Origin: Bacteroidota bacterium
Lineage (GTDB): Bacteria; Bacteroidota; Bacteroidia; Flavobacteriales; Crocinitomicaceae
Length of the DNA: 48,405 nucleotides
Reading direction: 5' to 3'
NCBI GenBank assembly: GCA_029558435.1
Contig: JAKQEZ010000358.1
Coordinates: 1-48,405, forward strand
Below are positions 17,347 through 25,302 of the stretch, piece by piece (positions within the stretch are counted from its first letter, which is position 1; every line of letters starts with the position of its first letter). The notes under the pieces are model-generated. The model saw only the letters and a program-made list of their open reading frames with translations, had not been told where the DNA came from and searched no databases. The translations under genes and the position numbers were made by a program.

Positions 17347-17994
17347 ATGGATTTATTAAATTTTATTTTCCGCCTAGGCGTAGTGTTTGCCATTTTTGGT
17401 TTTATCTGGGGATTGATTAGCTTGGGAATACGTATTCTCACCATGGGGCGCCAAAAACAAACGGCAGAAGTTTACATATTAAAAGCGGTGCAATATTTAT
17501 TATTGGTAGATGTAACATTTTTAATTTGTTACGATCAATCCATCAAAGGACTCAACTACAACAGTCAGTTGGTATTTGGCACCATCGTTTTGTTGCTCTA
17601 TTTTGTTGGCAAGTTTCAACAGCGAAAAAACAAGCAATTGCTTTTTAGTGTTTATACCAATGGAATGCCCAATTTGGAGCCAACTTTTAATGCCAAGGCA
17701 GAAATAGCTGTGATTTTAATGGCTATTGCAGCATTTGTGTTGTTTTGGTTTCAGCCAGAATTTGCCATCAATCCTATTTCTGTTTGGTTCAAAGACAGTA
17801 TTTTAGACATCGAATCAACGCCAATTTTTGGGTTTATTTTTAAAGTAATAGGTTTCTTCTTTTTGCTCAATATCATAATGAAAGTGGTCAATTCTATTTT
17901 GATGTTGCTTTCTGGAAAGGCATTTGACAAAACAGACGATTCATCCAACAACAATGACGACGATCATTTTGATAGTTTTGAGGAGATAAAATAG
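17347..17994 (+). CDS. Hypothetical multi-pass membrane protein
   Basis: A 215-residue protein with about five predicted membrane helices (9-31, 48-64, 76-90, 122-138, 160-189) and an Asp/Asn-rich cytoplasmic tail (DDSSNNNDDDHFDSFEE). No family recognised. Its stop lies 4 nt before the start of the CvpA-family gene, so the two form an operon and may work together. Confidence 0.75.
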   Translation: MDLLNFIFRLGVVFAIFGFIWGLISLGIRILTMGRQKQTAEVYILKAVQYLLLVDVTFLICYDQSIKGLNYNSQLVFGTIVLLLYFVGKFQQRKNKQLLFSVYTNGMPNLEPTFNAKAEIAVILMAIAAFVLFWFQPEFAINPISVWFKDSILDIESTPIFGFIFKVIGFFFLLNIIMKVVNSILMLLSGKAFDKTDDSSNNNDDDHFDSFEEIK

Positions 17995-17998
17995 AAAC

Positions 17999-18631
17999 AT
18001 GAACTTTATAGATATTCTTCTTTTATTGCCCCTCGGTTGGGGTGTTTACAAGGGTTTTAAAAACGGCTTTATTATTGAAATTTGCGTATTATTGGCAGTT
18101 TTGGTGGGAATTTATGCCGGTGTTAATTTTTCGGATGGAACGGCTAATTTTCTTAAAAACAATTGGAACATTCAATCACAATACATGCCTGTTATTGCAT
18201 TTACAGCTACTTTTTTGGCTGTTGGAGCTTTAATTTTTTTTGGCGGAAAAATGCTCGAAAAAGCAGTGAGTGTTGTACACCTATCGCCACTCAATAAATT
18301 TCTAGGTATTCTCTTTGGAACCATTAAAGTAACATATATTCTGAGTGTTTTTTTAGTAATGTTGGACGCCTATAATGAAAAAACCAATTTTTTGAAAAAA
18401 GAAACTACGGATGCATCACTGTTATACCATCCAATTAAAAATTTGTCAACCACCACCATTCCACAAATCAAAGAAAGCACCATCTATTTAAACAATTTAT
18501 ACAAAGCCGAACAAGATTCTACAGGATTGACAACCCAAGACATAGTCAGAGCAAAAGAAATTGCCGATAGTTTGGGGATTGATGCCAACGATGCCAAAGA
18601 GTTAAAACGCATTCATGAGGAATACCACTAA
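17999..18631 (+). CDS. cvpA: CvpA-family membrane protein
   Basis: A 210-residue protein starting MNFIDILLLLPLGWGVYKGFKNGFIIE, the recognisable CvpA N-terminus (drawn here only as a short family match). Four membrane helices follow and a hydrophilic C-terminal region (about 130-210). The family was named for colicin V production in E. coli and is now thought to support envelope homeostasis. Operon partner: the membrane protein immediately upstream. Confidence 0.82.
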   Translation: MNFIDILLLLPLGWGVYKGFKNGFIIEICVLLAVLVGIYAGVNFSDGTANFLKNNWNIQSQYMPVIAFTATFLAVGALIFFGGKMLEKAVSVVHLSPLNKFLGILFGTIKVTYILSVFLVMLDAYNEKTNFLKKETTDASLLYHPIKNLSTTTIPQIKESTIYLNNLYKAEQDSTGLTTQDIVRAKEIADSLGIDANDAKELKRIHEEYH

Positions 18632-18694
18632 AATGCATCCTGTTTTGGGCTTACTCACCAGTTGTTGAATCAAATTGTAAATATAAATTTCCCC

Positions 18695-18724
18695 TTGCAC
18701 AACTACCGAATATCACTAACTTTG
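18695..18724 (+). promoter_or_regulatory. Predicted valS promoter
   Basis: TTG (18695-18697), 19-bp gap, TAACTTTG (18717-18724): a good match to the Bacteroidota -33/-7 consensus, 24 nt before the ATG. Confidence 0.65.
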
Positions 18725-18748
18725 TAAAAAAATAACGAAATTTAGAAT

Positions 18749-21376
18749 ATGGAAATTCCAAAAACATACGAACCGCAAAGCGCAGAAGAAAGATGGTACC
18801 AGCATTGGATGAATAAAGGCTATTTTCACTCAACACCCGATGAACGTGAGCCTTACACCATTGTAATTCCCCCACCAAACGTGACGGGAGTTTTGCACAT
18901 GGGACACATGCTCAACAATACCATCCAAGATGTGTTGATTCGTCGAGCGCGTATGTTAGGAAAAAATGCATGTTGGGTACCTGGAACCGACCACGCATCT
19001 ATTGCAACAGAAGCAAAAGTGGTACAAAAACTACGTGCAGAAGGAATTAAAAAATCGGATTTAACACGCGATGAATTCTTAAAACACGCTTTTGAGTGGA
19101 AGGACAAACACGGAGGAATTATTTTAGAGCAACTTAAAAAATTAGGTTGTTCATGCGATTGGGAACGTACTGATTTTACGATGAATCCCGATTATTCAGA
19201 TTCTGTAATCGATGTTTTTATTGATTTGTACCAAAAAGGAAAAATTTACCGTGGAGTTCGCATGGTGAACTGGGATCCGGAGGCAAAAACAGCACTTTCT
19301 GACGAGGAAGTAATCCACAAAGAAGTGAATTCTAAATTATTCCATATTCGCTATAAAGTGGCCGAATCAGATGATGAATGGTTAACCATTGCAACCACAC
19401 GTCCAGAGTCTATTTTTGGAGATACTGCAATTTGTATCAATCCAAACGACGAACGCTATACGCATTTGCACGGAAAACATGCCATTGTGCCAATTGTTAA
19501 CCGCAAAGTGCCAATTATTTTGGATGAATATGTGGAAATGGATTTTGGTACAGGTTGCTTAAAAGTTACACCAGCACACGATGTAAACGACTATGATTTG
19601 GGTATTAAACACCAATTAGAAACCATTGATATTTTTAATGATAATGGAACTTTAAATCAACACGGATTGCACTACGATGGGCAAGATCGTTTTGAGGTGC
19701 GCAAAGCCATAGAAAAAGAATTGCACGATAAAGGTTATTTGGTAAAAACTGAAGACCACATCAACAAAGTTGGATATTCTGAACGCACCAATGCGGTAAT
19801 TGAACCAAAATTATCATTGCAATGGTTCTTGTCGATGAAAGATTTGGCACAACCAGCTTTGGACAATGTCATGAACGGAAATATCAATTTTCATCCCGAT
19901 AAGTTCAAAAATACTTACAAACACTGGATGGAAAATGTAAAAGATTGGTGTGTATCGCGTCAATTGTGGTGGGGACACCGCATTCCAGCATGGTATTTTG
20001 GAACGGGAGCAGAAGATTTTGTGATTGCAAAAACTGCCGAACAAGCAGCTGAATTGGCATCTAAAAAAGCCAATAAAACAATCGCTCCAACTGATTTGCG
20101 TCAGGACGATGATGTGTTAGATACTTGGTTTTCATCGTGGTTGTGGCCAATTTCTGTTTTCAAAGGATTGACACAGCCGGGCAACGAAGAAATTAAATAT
20201 TACTATCCAACCAACGATTTGGTAACTGCGCCAGAAATTATGTTTTTCTGGGTGGCTAGAATGATTATTGCTGGTTACGAATACATGGGCGATTTGCCAT
20301 TTAGAAACGTTTACTATACCGGAATTGTTCGCGATAAATTGGGTAGAAAAATGTCTAAATCTTTAGGAAACTCACCCGACCCAATTGAATTAATCAACCA
20401 ATATGGTGCTGATGGTGTGCGCATGGGGATTTTAATTTCATCGCCTGCAGGAAACGATTTGCCGTTTGATACATCGCAATGCGAGCAAGGTAGAAACTTT
20501 ACCAATAAAATTTGGAATGCCTTCCGTTTGGTGAGCAGTTGGGAAGTGAAAGAAATAGACCAACCCGAATCATCTGTTCGAGCAATTGAATGGTTTTCAT
20601 CCCGTTTTAATGAGGCATTAACAGAAATCAACGATTTATTTGATAAGTTTAAAATTTCTGAGGCGTTGATGGCTATTTATAAATTGGTTTGGGACGATTT
20701 CTGTTCGTGGTATTTGGAAATGATCAAACCGGGCTACCAACATCCAATTGATGCTAAAACATTGGAAGCAACTAAAGATTTCTTTGAAAGCATCTTGAAA
20801 TTGATTCAGCCGTTTACACCATTTATTGCCGAAGAATTGTGGCATTTAATTCGTGAACGCCAAGCCGGAGACGATATTATTGTTGCGCAATGGCCAACTG
20901 TAGGCACAATTGATGCTAGCACTTTGGCTAATTTTAAACGTGCCGAAGAAGTAATTATTGGTATTAGAAATATTCGCAACACCAACAACATTGCTAATAA
21001 AGTAAAAGTTGATTTGTTGATTAAAAAGAATGCTGATTACGATAGAAGCTTTGATTCGGTAGTTGTAAAAATGGGGAATTTAAGCTCGTTGGAATATACC
21101 GCAGAAAAAGTTAACAATGCCAATAGTTTCATTGTTGCCAACAACGAATATTATGTTCCTTTTGGCGATTCTATTGATGTTGAAGCCGAATTAGCAAAAA
21201 TGCAAGAAGAGCTAAAATATGCAAAAGGGTTCTTGGCAAGTGTTCAAAATAAATTGAAAAACGAAAAATTTGTTAGTGGCGCTCCTGCAAATGTTGTTGA
21301 AATGGAACGTAAAAAAGAAGCGGATGCATTGAGCAAAATTGCAATTTTGGAAGAAAAAATGGCTAATTTGGGATGA
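18749..21376 (+). CDS. valS: Valine--tRNA ligase
   Basis: An 875-residue class Ia synthetase that charges tRNA-Val. The HIGH site is HMGH (50-53) in [15 protein letters not shown], and the KMSKS loop is at 534-538 ([10 protein letters not shown]). The editing domain motif ([12 protein letters not shown]) lies between them. The tungsten-binding-like WFSSWLWP block, the anticodon-binding domain and a C-terminal Val-tRNA synthetase coiled-coil arm (about 810-875) are all present. The length is normal for the bacterial enzyme. A four-helix-bundle gene follows 18 nt later. Confidence 0.97.
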   Translation: MEIPKTYEPQSAEERWYQHWMNKGYFHSTPDEREPYTIVIPPPNVTGVLHMGHMLNNTIQDVLIRRARMLGKNACWVPGTDHASIATEAKVVQKLRAEGIKKSDLTRDEFLKHAFEWKDKHGGIILEQLKKLGCSCDWERTDFTMNPDYSDSVIDVFIDLYQKGKIYRGVRMVNWDPEAKTALSDEEVIHKEVNSKLFHIRYKVAESDDEWLTIATTRPESIFGDTAICINPNDERYTHLHGKHAIVPIVNRKVPIILDEYVEMDFGTGCLKVTPAHDVNDYDLGIKHQLETIDIFNDNGTLNQHGLHYDGQDRFEVRKAIEKELHDKGYLVKTEDHINKVGYSERTNAVIEPKLSLQWFLSMKDLAQPALDNVMNGNINFHPDKFKNTYKHWMENVKDWCVSRQLWWGHRIPAWYFGTGAEDFVIAKTAEQAAELASKKANKTIAPTDLRQDDDVLDTWFSSWLWPISVFKGLTQPGNEEIKYYYPTNDLVTAPEIMFFWVARMIIAGYEYMGDLPFRNVYYTGIVRDKLGRKMSKSLGNSPDPIELINQYGADGVRMGILISSPAGNDLPFDTSQCEQGRNFTNKIWNAFRLVSSWEVKEIDQPESSVRAIEWFSSRFNEALTEINDLFDKFKISEALMAIYKLVWDDFCSWYLEMIKPGYQHPIDAKTLEATKDFFESILKLIQPFTPFIAEELWHLIRERQAGDDIIVAQWPTVGTIDASTLANFKRAEEVIIGIRNIRNTNNIANKVKVDLLIKKNADYDRSFDSVVVKMGNLSSLEYTAEKVNNANSFIVANNEYYVPFGDSIDVEAELAKMQEELKYAKGFLASVQNKLKNEKFVSGAPANVVEMERKKEADALSKIAILEEKMANLG

Positions 21377-21394
21377 TTAAATAGGTTTTTGTTG

Positions 21395-21742
21395 ATGAGT
21401 AAAGAGTTGCAAGATAGGACAAAGAAATTCTCGCTTTCAATTATTGACTTAGTTGAACGAATGGAATATTCAATGACCAAAAAAGTAGTAATGAATCAGC
21501 TATTGAGAAGCGCTACTTCAGTAGGTGCAAACTATAGGGCAGCAAACAGAGCAAGAAGTGACAGAGAATTTATTTCAAAAATGAACATTGTTTTAGAAGA
21601 AGCAGATGAATGTTGCTTTTGGTTAGAAATAATAAAAGAAAAACAATGGCAGAATGTTGACGATCTACTAAAAGAAGCAGATGAATTAACTGCAATTTGT
21701 GTATCAATTTTGAAAAAAATGAAAATTAAAATCCAGCGCTAA
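21395..21742 (+). CDS. Four-helix-bundle protein (S23/23S rRNA intervening-sequence family, Avd-like)
   Basis: A 115-residue all-helical protein of the TIGR02436 type. Typical motifs are LRSATSVGANYRAANRARS and the helix EADECCFWLEIIKE. Homologues occur inside rRNA intervening sequences, and a relative (Avd) is the accessory protein of diversity-generating retroelements. Here it is a free-standing chromosomal copy with no reverse transcriptase nearby. I use the ATG at 21395; TTG codons just upstream are possible but less likely. It is wedged between valS and a heptanucleotide repeat array, suggesting the gene plus repeat arrived together (inference). Confidence 0.88.
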   Translation: MSKELQDRTKKFSLSIIDLVERMEYSMTKKVVMNQLLRSATSVGANYRAANRARSDREFISKMNIVLEEADECCFWLEIIKEKQWQNVDDLLKEADELTAICVSILKKMKIKIQR

Positions 21743-21748
21743 CTTAAA

Positions 21749-21906
21749 ATTTCATCCTTCAAATTTCATCCTTCATCCTTCAAATTTCAAAACTTCATCC
21801 TTCAAATTTCATCCTTCTAATTTCAAACTTCAAACTTCACCCTTCTAATTTCACCCTTCAAACTTCACCCTTCTAATTTCACCCTTCAAATTTCAAAACT
21901 TCCCCC
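21749..21906. repeat. Heptanucleotide tandem repeat array (22 copies, consensus NYTTCAN)
   Basis: A TTC core recurs at 21751, 21758, 21765 and so on to 21900. That is 22 copies at exactly 7-nt spacing, apart from two single-base slips (21786 to 21794 and 21892 to 21900). Heptads alternate between ATTTCAY-like and CCTTCWA-like forms, giving a 14-nt superunit. The plus strand is pyrimidine-rich. On the minus strand the units read as repeated AAGGATGAAATTTG-type strings. The array starts right after the four-helix-bundle gene and ends at the TTG start codon of the YigZ gene. Confidence 0.93.
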
Positions 21907-22521
21907 TTGACTTCTCAAACAACATATAAAACAGTAAAAGAACAATCCGAAGGACTTTACAAAGAAAAAGGTTCTAAATTCATTGCCTATGCTGTTCCGT
22001 GCTATACCGAAGAAGAAGCAAAGCAACACATCGAAAAATGGCGAAAAGAACATTACCAATCGCGGCATGTGTGTTGGGCCTATCGTTTTGGGTTGGATAA
22101 AAAACAGTTTCGTGCCAACGATGATGGAGAACCCAACAATTCTGCGGGTGCCCCCATTTTAGGGCAAATTCAATCGTTTGATTTATCCAATGTGTTGATT
22201 GGTGTTGTGCGTTATTTTGGTGGTGTAAAATTGGGAGTTGGCGGACTAATTCATGCCTATCGCGAAGCAGCACAAGATGCTCTCAACAATGCCACAATAG
22301 TAGAAATAGAGGTTTTTCACCACATTCAACTTCAATTTTCATACAACGAAATGCCCGAAGTGATGAATTGGCTCAAAAAAACAGGATTAGACTATTCCAA
22401 TCAACTTTTTGATGTGACTTGCCAACTGGATGTTAAACTACCATTAACAACAGCTGAATTTTTGCAATCAGAACTTGCTAAATTAGGTGAAATAAAAATT
22501 ATTTTTCTGGGAGAATATTAA
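21907..22521 (+). CDS. YigZ/IMPACT-family protein
   Basis: A 204-residue UPF0029/IMPACT-family protein. The N-terminal domain has KEKGSKFIAYAVP, DDGEPNNSAGAPILGQI and VVRYFGGVKLGVGGLIHAYR, all diagnostic. A C-terminal DUF1949-like ferredoxin fold spans about 138-204. The family is linked to translation regulation (eukaryotic IMPACT) but its bacterial role is unclear. No ATG or GTG is available in frame between the stop at 21874-21876 and the conserved region, so the start is taken as the TTG at 21907, directly abutting the repeat array. Confidence 0.85.
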   Translation: MTSQTTYKTVKEQSEGLYKEKGSKFIAYAVPCYTEEEAKQHIEKWRKEHYQSRHVCWAYRFGLDKKQFRANDDGEPNNSAGAPILGQIQSFDLSNVLIGVVRYFGGVKLGVGGLIHAYREAAQDALNNATIVEIEVFHHIQLQFSYNEMPEVMNWLKKTGLDYSNQLFDVTCQLDVKLPLTTAEFLQSELAKLGEIKIIFLGEY

Positions 22522-22522
22522 A

Positions 22523-23449
22523 ATGGAATTATTAAAACAATTAACAGCAATAAGAGGTGCATCAAGCGATGAAGGGAATATTGCTCAATTTATACTTGAT
22601 TACGTTGCTCAAAATACACCTAATTGGAAAGTGCAACCAACCGTTTTGTCGGGTGGAGATTTTCACGATTGTGTGGTGCTAATTTTTGGCAAACCTACAA
22701 CTGCAATTTATGCACACATTGACACCATTGGCTATTCTGTTGGTTACGAGAATAATTTAATTAAAATTGGCGGTCCTACCATTGAAGATGGCATTCAACT
22801 GGTTGGTTGCGACTCTCAAGGTGAAATTGCAACCGAATTGATGGTTATTGAAAACGACGACGATACCATTTCGCTCACGTGTGTGTTTGACCGTACGATA
22901 GACCGAGGAACGATTCTTACCTACAAACCCAATTTTATAGAAAGCGATGTGTATGTGCAATCGCCTTATTTGGACAACCGTTTGGGTGTTTGGTCGGCAT
23001 TAAAAGTTGCTGAACAACTAGAAAATGGCGCTATAGTGTTTTCCACCTACGAAGAGCATGGAGGCAACAGCGTTGGGTTTTGCGCCAACTATTTGTATCA
23101 AAACTACAACATTCGCCAAGCATTGATTTCCGATATCACATGGGTAACGCCAGGTGTTTTGCATGGAAAAGGTGTTGCCATTTCATTGCGCGATAAATAC
23201 TTGCCACGTAAATCGTTTTTAAATAAAATTGTTGCATTAGCCGAACAATCGGGTGTAATGTTTCAATTAGAAGTAGAATCGGCAGGCGGAAGCGATGGAA
23301 GTCTATTGCAATTATCGCACCTTCCAATTGACTGGTGTTTTATTGGAGCTCCCGAAGATCATGTGCATACTCCCAACGAATTGGTGTATAAAAGCGACAT
23401 CATGAACATGGTTTTATTGTACCAATACTTGATGGAAAAACTGGATTAA
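22523..23449 (+). CDS. M42/M28-like metallo-aminopeptidase
   Basis: A 308-residue peptidase of the MH clan. Di-metal ligands and catalytic residues line up: His65 and Asp67 in YAHIDTIG, bridging Asp151 in LDNRLG, catalytic Glu177 with Glu178 in TYEEHGG, Asp204 in ISDITW, and His282 in HTPNE. It lies 1 nt after the YigZ-family stop, so the pair forms an operon with the repeat and four-helix-bundle gene upstream. The substrate is probably short peptides in the cytoplasm. No signal peptide. Confidence 0.88.
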   Translation: MELLKQLTAIRGASSDEGNIAQFILDYVAQNTPNWKVQPTVLSGGDFHDCVVLIFGKPTTAIYAHIDTIGYSVGYENNLIKIGGPTIEDGIQLVGCDSQGEIATELMVIENDDDTISLTCVFDRTIDRGTILTYKPNFIESDVYVQSPYLDNRLGVWSALKVAEQLENGAIVFSTYEEHGGNSVGFCANYLYQNYNIRQALISDITWVTPGVLHGKGVAISLRDKYLPRKSFLNKIVALAEQSGVMFQLEVESAGGSDGSLLQLSHLPIDWCFIGAPEDHVHTPNELVYKSDIMNMVLLYQYLMEKLD

Positions 23450-23482
23450 ACTACGTAAAACTTCGTATTTCAGCGATAATAG

Positions 23483-23513
23483 TTTGCTATTTGCAAATTT
23501 TAACATATATTTG
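23483..23513 (+). promoter_or_regulatory. Predicted promoter of mini-lipoprotein 1
   Basis: TTTG (23483-23486), 19-bp gap, TATATTTG (23506-23513). It lies 31 nt before the ATG at 23545. Confidence 0.65.
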
Positions 23514-23544
23514 TTTTATATTATTAACACATAAATCTATAATT

Positions 23545-23751
23545 ATGAAAAAAGTTTTATTCGCTGGTTTGGCTATTTTGGCTTTGGCTTCTTGTAAAAA
23601 AGACTGGACATGTACATGTCAATACGAAGGAAATGCATCATCTTACCAAATTGTTAACAGAACGAAGAAAGATGCTAAACAAATTTGTACAGGATCTGTA
23701 TCAGTAGGGTTAATCACAGTAGCTGGAGATAAAAATTGTTCTTTGAACTAA
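23545..23751 (+). CDS. Small lipoprotein 1 of a tandem family
   Basis: A 68-residue lipoprotein: MKKVLFAGLAILALASC with lipobox Cys17, then KKDWTCTCQYEG. Four further cysteines (about residues 22, 24, 48 and 65) suggest disulfides in the mature 50-residue domain. The start is placed at the ATG at 23545 because it directly opens the signal peptide and lies at the right distance from the promoter. It belongs with the next two genes to a family sharing CKKx[YW]TC after the lipobox. Function unknown. Confidence 0.8.
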   Translation: MKKVLFAGLAILALASCKKDWTCTCQYEGNASSYQIVNRTKKDAKQICTGSVSVGLITVAGDKNCSLN

Positions 23752-23791
23752 TATTTCAATTATTTTTTAAATTCTATTTCATTTTATTACA

Positions 23792-23799
23792 TATATTTG
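23792..23799 (+). promoter_or_regulatory. Predicted -7 element of mini-lipoprotein 2
   Basis: TATATTTG 29 nt before the ATG, in a context (acatatatttgtttta) almost identical to the promoter of the previous gene. This is consistent with duplication of gene plus promoter. Confidence 0.5.
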
Positions 23800-23828
23800 T
23801 TTTAAAATTAACATTAAAATTAAACATT

Positions 23829-24011
23829 ATGAAAAAAGTAGTATTTGCTGCATTAGCAGTTTTAGCTTTGGCTTCTTGCAAAAAAGAGTACACATGTACA
23901 ATTAATGGTGTTTCTAGTGCAACATATAGTGAGAAAAATTACACTAGCGCACAAATGGACGCATTAAAAACAACATGTGAATTAGCTGGAGGTACTTGGA
24001 AAGCTAAATAG
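23829..24011 (+). CDS. Small lipoprotein 2 of a tandem family
   Basis: A 60-residue lipoprotein: MKKVVFAALAVLALASC (lipobox Cys17) followed by KKEYTCTINGV and a C-terminal TTCELAGGTWKAK. The two internal cysteines probably form one disulfide. The signal peptide is nearly identical to that of lipoprotein 1. The CE-x-x-GGT ending is shared with lipoprotein 3. The start at 23829 is preferred over in-frame upstream codons because they would add a non-signal extension reaching into the previous gene. Function unknown. Confidence 0.8.
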   Translation: MKKVVFAALAVLALASCKKEYTCTINGVSSATYSEKNYTSAQMDALKTTCELAGGTWKAK

Positions 24012-24029
24012 TTTTTTACAATACAATTC

Positions 24030-24061
24030 AAAAAAGGAATCTGAAAAGGTTCCTTTTTTTG
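24030..24061 (+). terminator. Intrinsic terminator
   Basis: Inverted repeat 24030-24039 with 24050-24059 followed by T residues, just after mini-lipoprotein 2. Confidence 0.7.
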
Positions 24062-24092
24062 TTTTTCAATTTTCATATTGTAAAAAAACGAT

Positions 24093-24100
24093 TAAATTTG
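24093..24100 (+). promoter_or_regulatory. Predicted -7 element of mini-lipoprotein 3
   Basis: TAAATTTG 24 nt before the ATG at 24125. There is no clear -33 at the normal distance. Confidence 0.4.
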
Positions 24101-24124
24101 AGAACATAAAATTAATAGTGAATT

Positions 24125-24319
24125 ATGAAAAAATTATTTTTAGTTGGAATTGCATTTTCAGCACTTGTATCTTGTAAGAAAAATTATACGTGTGAATATA
24201 CATTAATTGACACAACCTATAAATCTGAGTATAAAGAATTGGATAAGAAACAAGCTAAAGCTGCAAAAGAGAGTTGTGAAGAAGTTGGAGGAACTTTTAG
24301 TGTTGTTAAAACCAAGTAA
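24125..24319 (+). CDS. Small lipoprotein 3 of a tandem family
   Basis: A 64-residue lipoprotein: MKKLFLVGIAFSALVSC (lipobox Cys17), then KKNYTCEYTLID, a Lys/Glu-rich helix and ESCEEVGGTFSVVKTK. It shares CKK-x-YTC and C-E-x-x-GGT with lipoprotein 2, and differs most in the charged middle. It has its own promoter and a following hairpin, so it is transcribed separately. Function unknown. Confidence 0.8.
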   Translation: MKKLFLVGIAFSALVSCKKNYTCEYTLIDTTYKSEYKELDKKQAKAAKESCEEVGGTFSVVKTK

Positions 24320-24368
24320 CTTTAAGCTAGTTTTTGTAAATACTTTTTTAAAGAAAAAAATTAAATAT

Positions 24369-24398
24369 GGGGATTCTGATCAGTACTCCCCTATTTTT
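24369..24398 (+). terminator. Probable intrinsic terminator
   Basis: GGGGA (24369-24373) pairs with TCCCC (24387-24391), followed by TATTTTTTT. It lies after mini-lipoprotein 3. Confidence 0.5.
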
Positions 24399-24418
24399 TT
24401 GTCATAAAATAAGAACAA

Positions 24419-24709
24419 TTACTTATCTAATACTTTAGGAATTCTAAAGAAATCAGAATCTTTTTTAGGTGCATTTTTCAGAATTTCTTGCTGTGTTAAT
24501 GTCACTGTAGGAATATCTTCACGCAAATGGTTGATTTCGTCGTTCATAAAAATCAACGGCTCCACATTGTTGGTATCCACTTCTTGCAACACATCCATAA
24601 ATGAAATGATGTTTTCCATATCTTGACGAATAGCATCTTTTTCAGAACCTTCAAATTCTAAACGAGACAAATGCGCAATGTGATCAATAATTTCGTTGGT
24701 AATTTTCAT
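24419..24709 (-). CDS. gatC: Asp/Glu-tRNA amidotransferase subunit C
   Basis: A 96-residue GatC, the small stabilising subunit of the GatCAB transamidase that makes Gln-tRNA(Gln) or Asn-tRNA(Asn). The pattern HIAHLSRLEF, an acidic helix with IISFMDVLQEVDTNNVEPL and the C-terminal LREDIP plus FFRIPKVLDK are diagnostic. The start is set at the ATG at 24709, because the predicted promoter -7 element lies at 24735-24728 and would exclude an upstream TTG. gatA and gatB are not in the window. Confidence 0.92.
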   Translation of the reverse strand: MKITNEIIDHIAHLSRLEFEGSEKDAIRQDMENIISFMDVLQEVDTNNVEPLIFMNDEINHLREDIPTVTLTQQEILKNAPKKDSDFFRIPKVLDK

Positions 24710-24727
24710 GTTTTTAAAATCAGTTGA

Positions 24728-24735
24728 CAAATGTA
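24728..24735 (-). promoter_or_regulatory. Predicted -7 element of gatC
   Basis: Minus-strand TACATTTG, 18 nt before the gatC ATG. Confidence 0.5.
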
Positions 24736-24773
24736 GTGATTTTTTTTAATTTAGTATGTCAAAATCCCGAATC

Positions 24774-25247
24774 ATGAAAACAACAAAAATAGAACGTTTA
24801 TTGCGCGAGTATGCCGAAAGTCATCAAAATAAAACCAATAAATTGATTCATTGGGTATGCGTACCAAGCATTTTTTTCTCCATTTTTGGAATGATACGTT
24901 GCCTGCCATTTCCTAATGCTCTGCAAGAATTTTCAAGCTACATCAATTGGGCATCACTGGTGTTGATTTTAGTGCTTTTTTATTATCTAACACTTTCTTT
25001 TAAATTATTTGTTGGTTTTTTATTTTGGGCACTTTTTGTGTTATTTGCCAACGAATTTATTTTTGTACAATTGGGAAATAGCGGTTTATTGTTGTTTTCT
25101 ATAGGTGTTTTTGTAATAGCTTGGATTGGTCAGTTTATTGGACACGGAATAGAAGGTAAAAAACCCTCTTTTTTCAAAGATTTGCAGTTTTTGTTGATTG
25201 GTCCCGCTTGGTTGATGAATTTTATTTTAAAGGTAGTGCAGCTATAA
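24774..25247 (+). CDS. Mpo1-like (DUF962) membrane protein
   Basis: A 157-residue protein of the DUF962/Mpo1 (YGL010w) family. The cytoplasmic N-terminus has the signature YAESHQNKTNKLIHWVCVP, including the conserved His residues that bind iron in yeast Mpo1, a dioxygenase acting on 2-hydroxy fatty acids. Four membrane helices and the second His site (QFIGHGIEGKKPSF) follow. The start at 24774 matches the usual family N-terminus. An ATG at 24756 would add six residues. An oxidative role in lipid breakdown is inferred from the family. Confidence 0.85.
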   Translation: MKTTKIERLLREYAESHQNKTNKLIHWVCVPSIFFSIFGMIRCLPFPNALQEFSSYINWASLVLILVLFYYLTLSFKLFVGFLFWALFVLFANEFIFVQLGNSGLLLFSIGVFVIAWIGQFIGHGIEGKKPSFFKDLQFLLIGPAWLMNFILKVVQL

Positions 25248-25248
25248 A

Positions 25249-25281
25249 AAAAGAGATTGCCCAAGTTGAACAATCTCTTTT
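25249..25281. terminator. Bidirectional intrinsic terminator
   Basis: A perfect 11-bp inverted repeat (25249-25259 with 25271-25281), loop 11 nt, with A/T tracts. It lies between the convergent DUF962 and peroxidase genes. The stem AAAAGAGATTG is the same as the core of the terminator near 9785. Confidence 0.82.
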
Positions 25282-25302
25282 GATAATTTTGCTTTTAGAA
25301 TG

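Noticed and set aside
21395..21742. Diversity-generating retroelement based on the Avd-like protein
   Set aside because: No reverse transcriptase or template/variable repeat pair is visible in the window.
21749..21906. CRISPR or coding repeat
   Set aside because: Simple 7-nt period without spacers. Stops occur in the array in the YigZ frame (for example 21874-21876), so it is not translated as part of yigZ.
23491..23544. N-terminal extension of mini-lipoprotein 1
   Set aside because: It overlaps the predicted promoter and would bury the signal peptide. The ATG at 23545 is a better start.
24377..24384. CTGATCAG palindrome as an operator
   Set aside because: It lies in the loop of a probable terminator hairpin and is only 8 bp, which can occur by chance.
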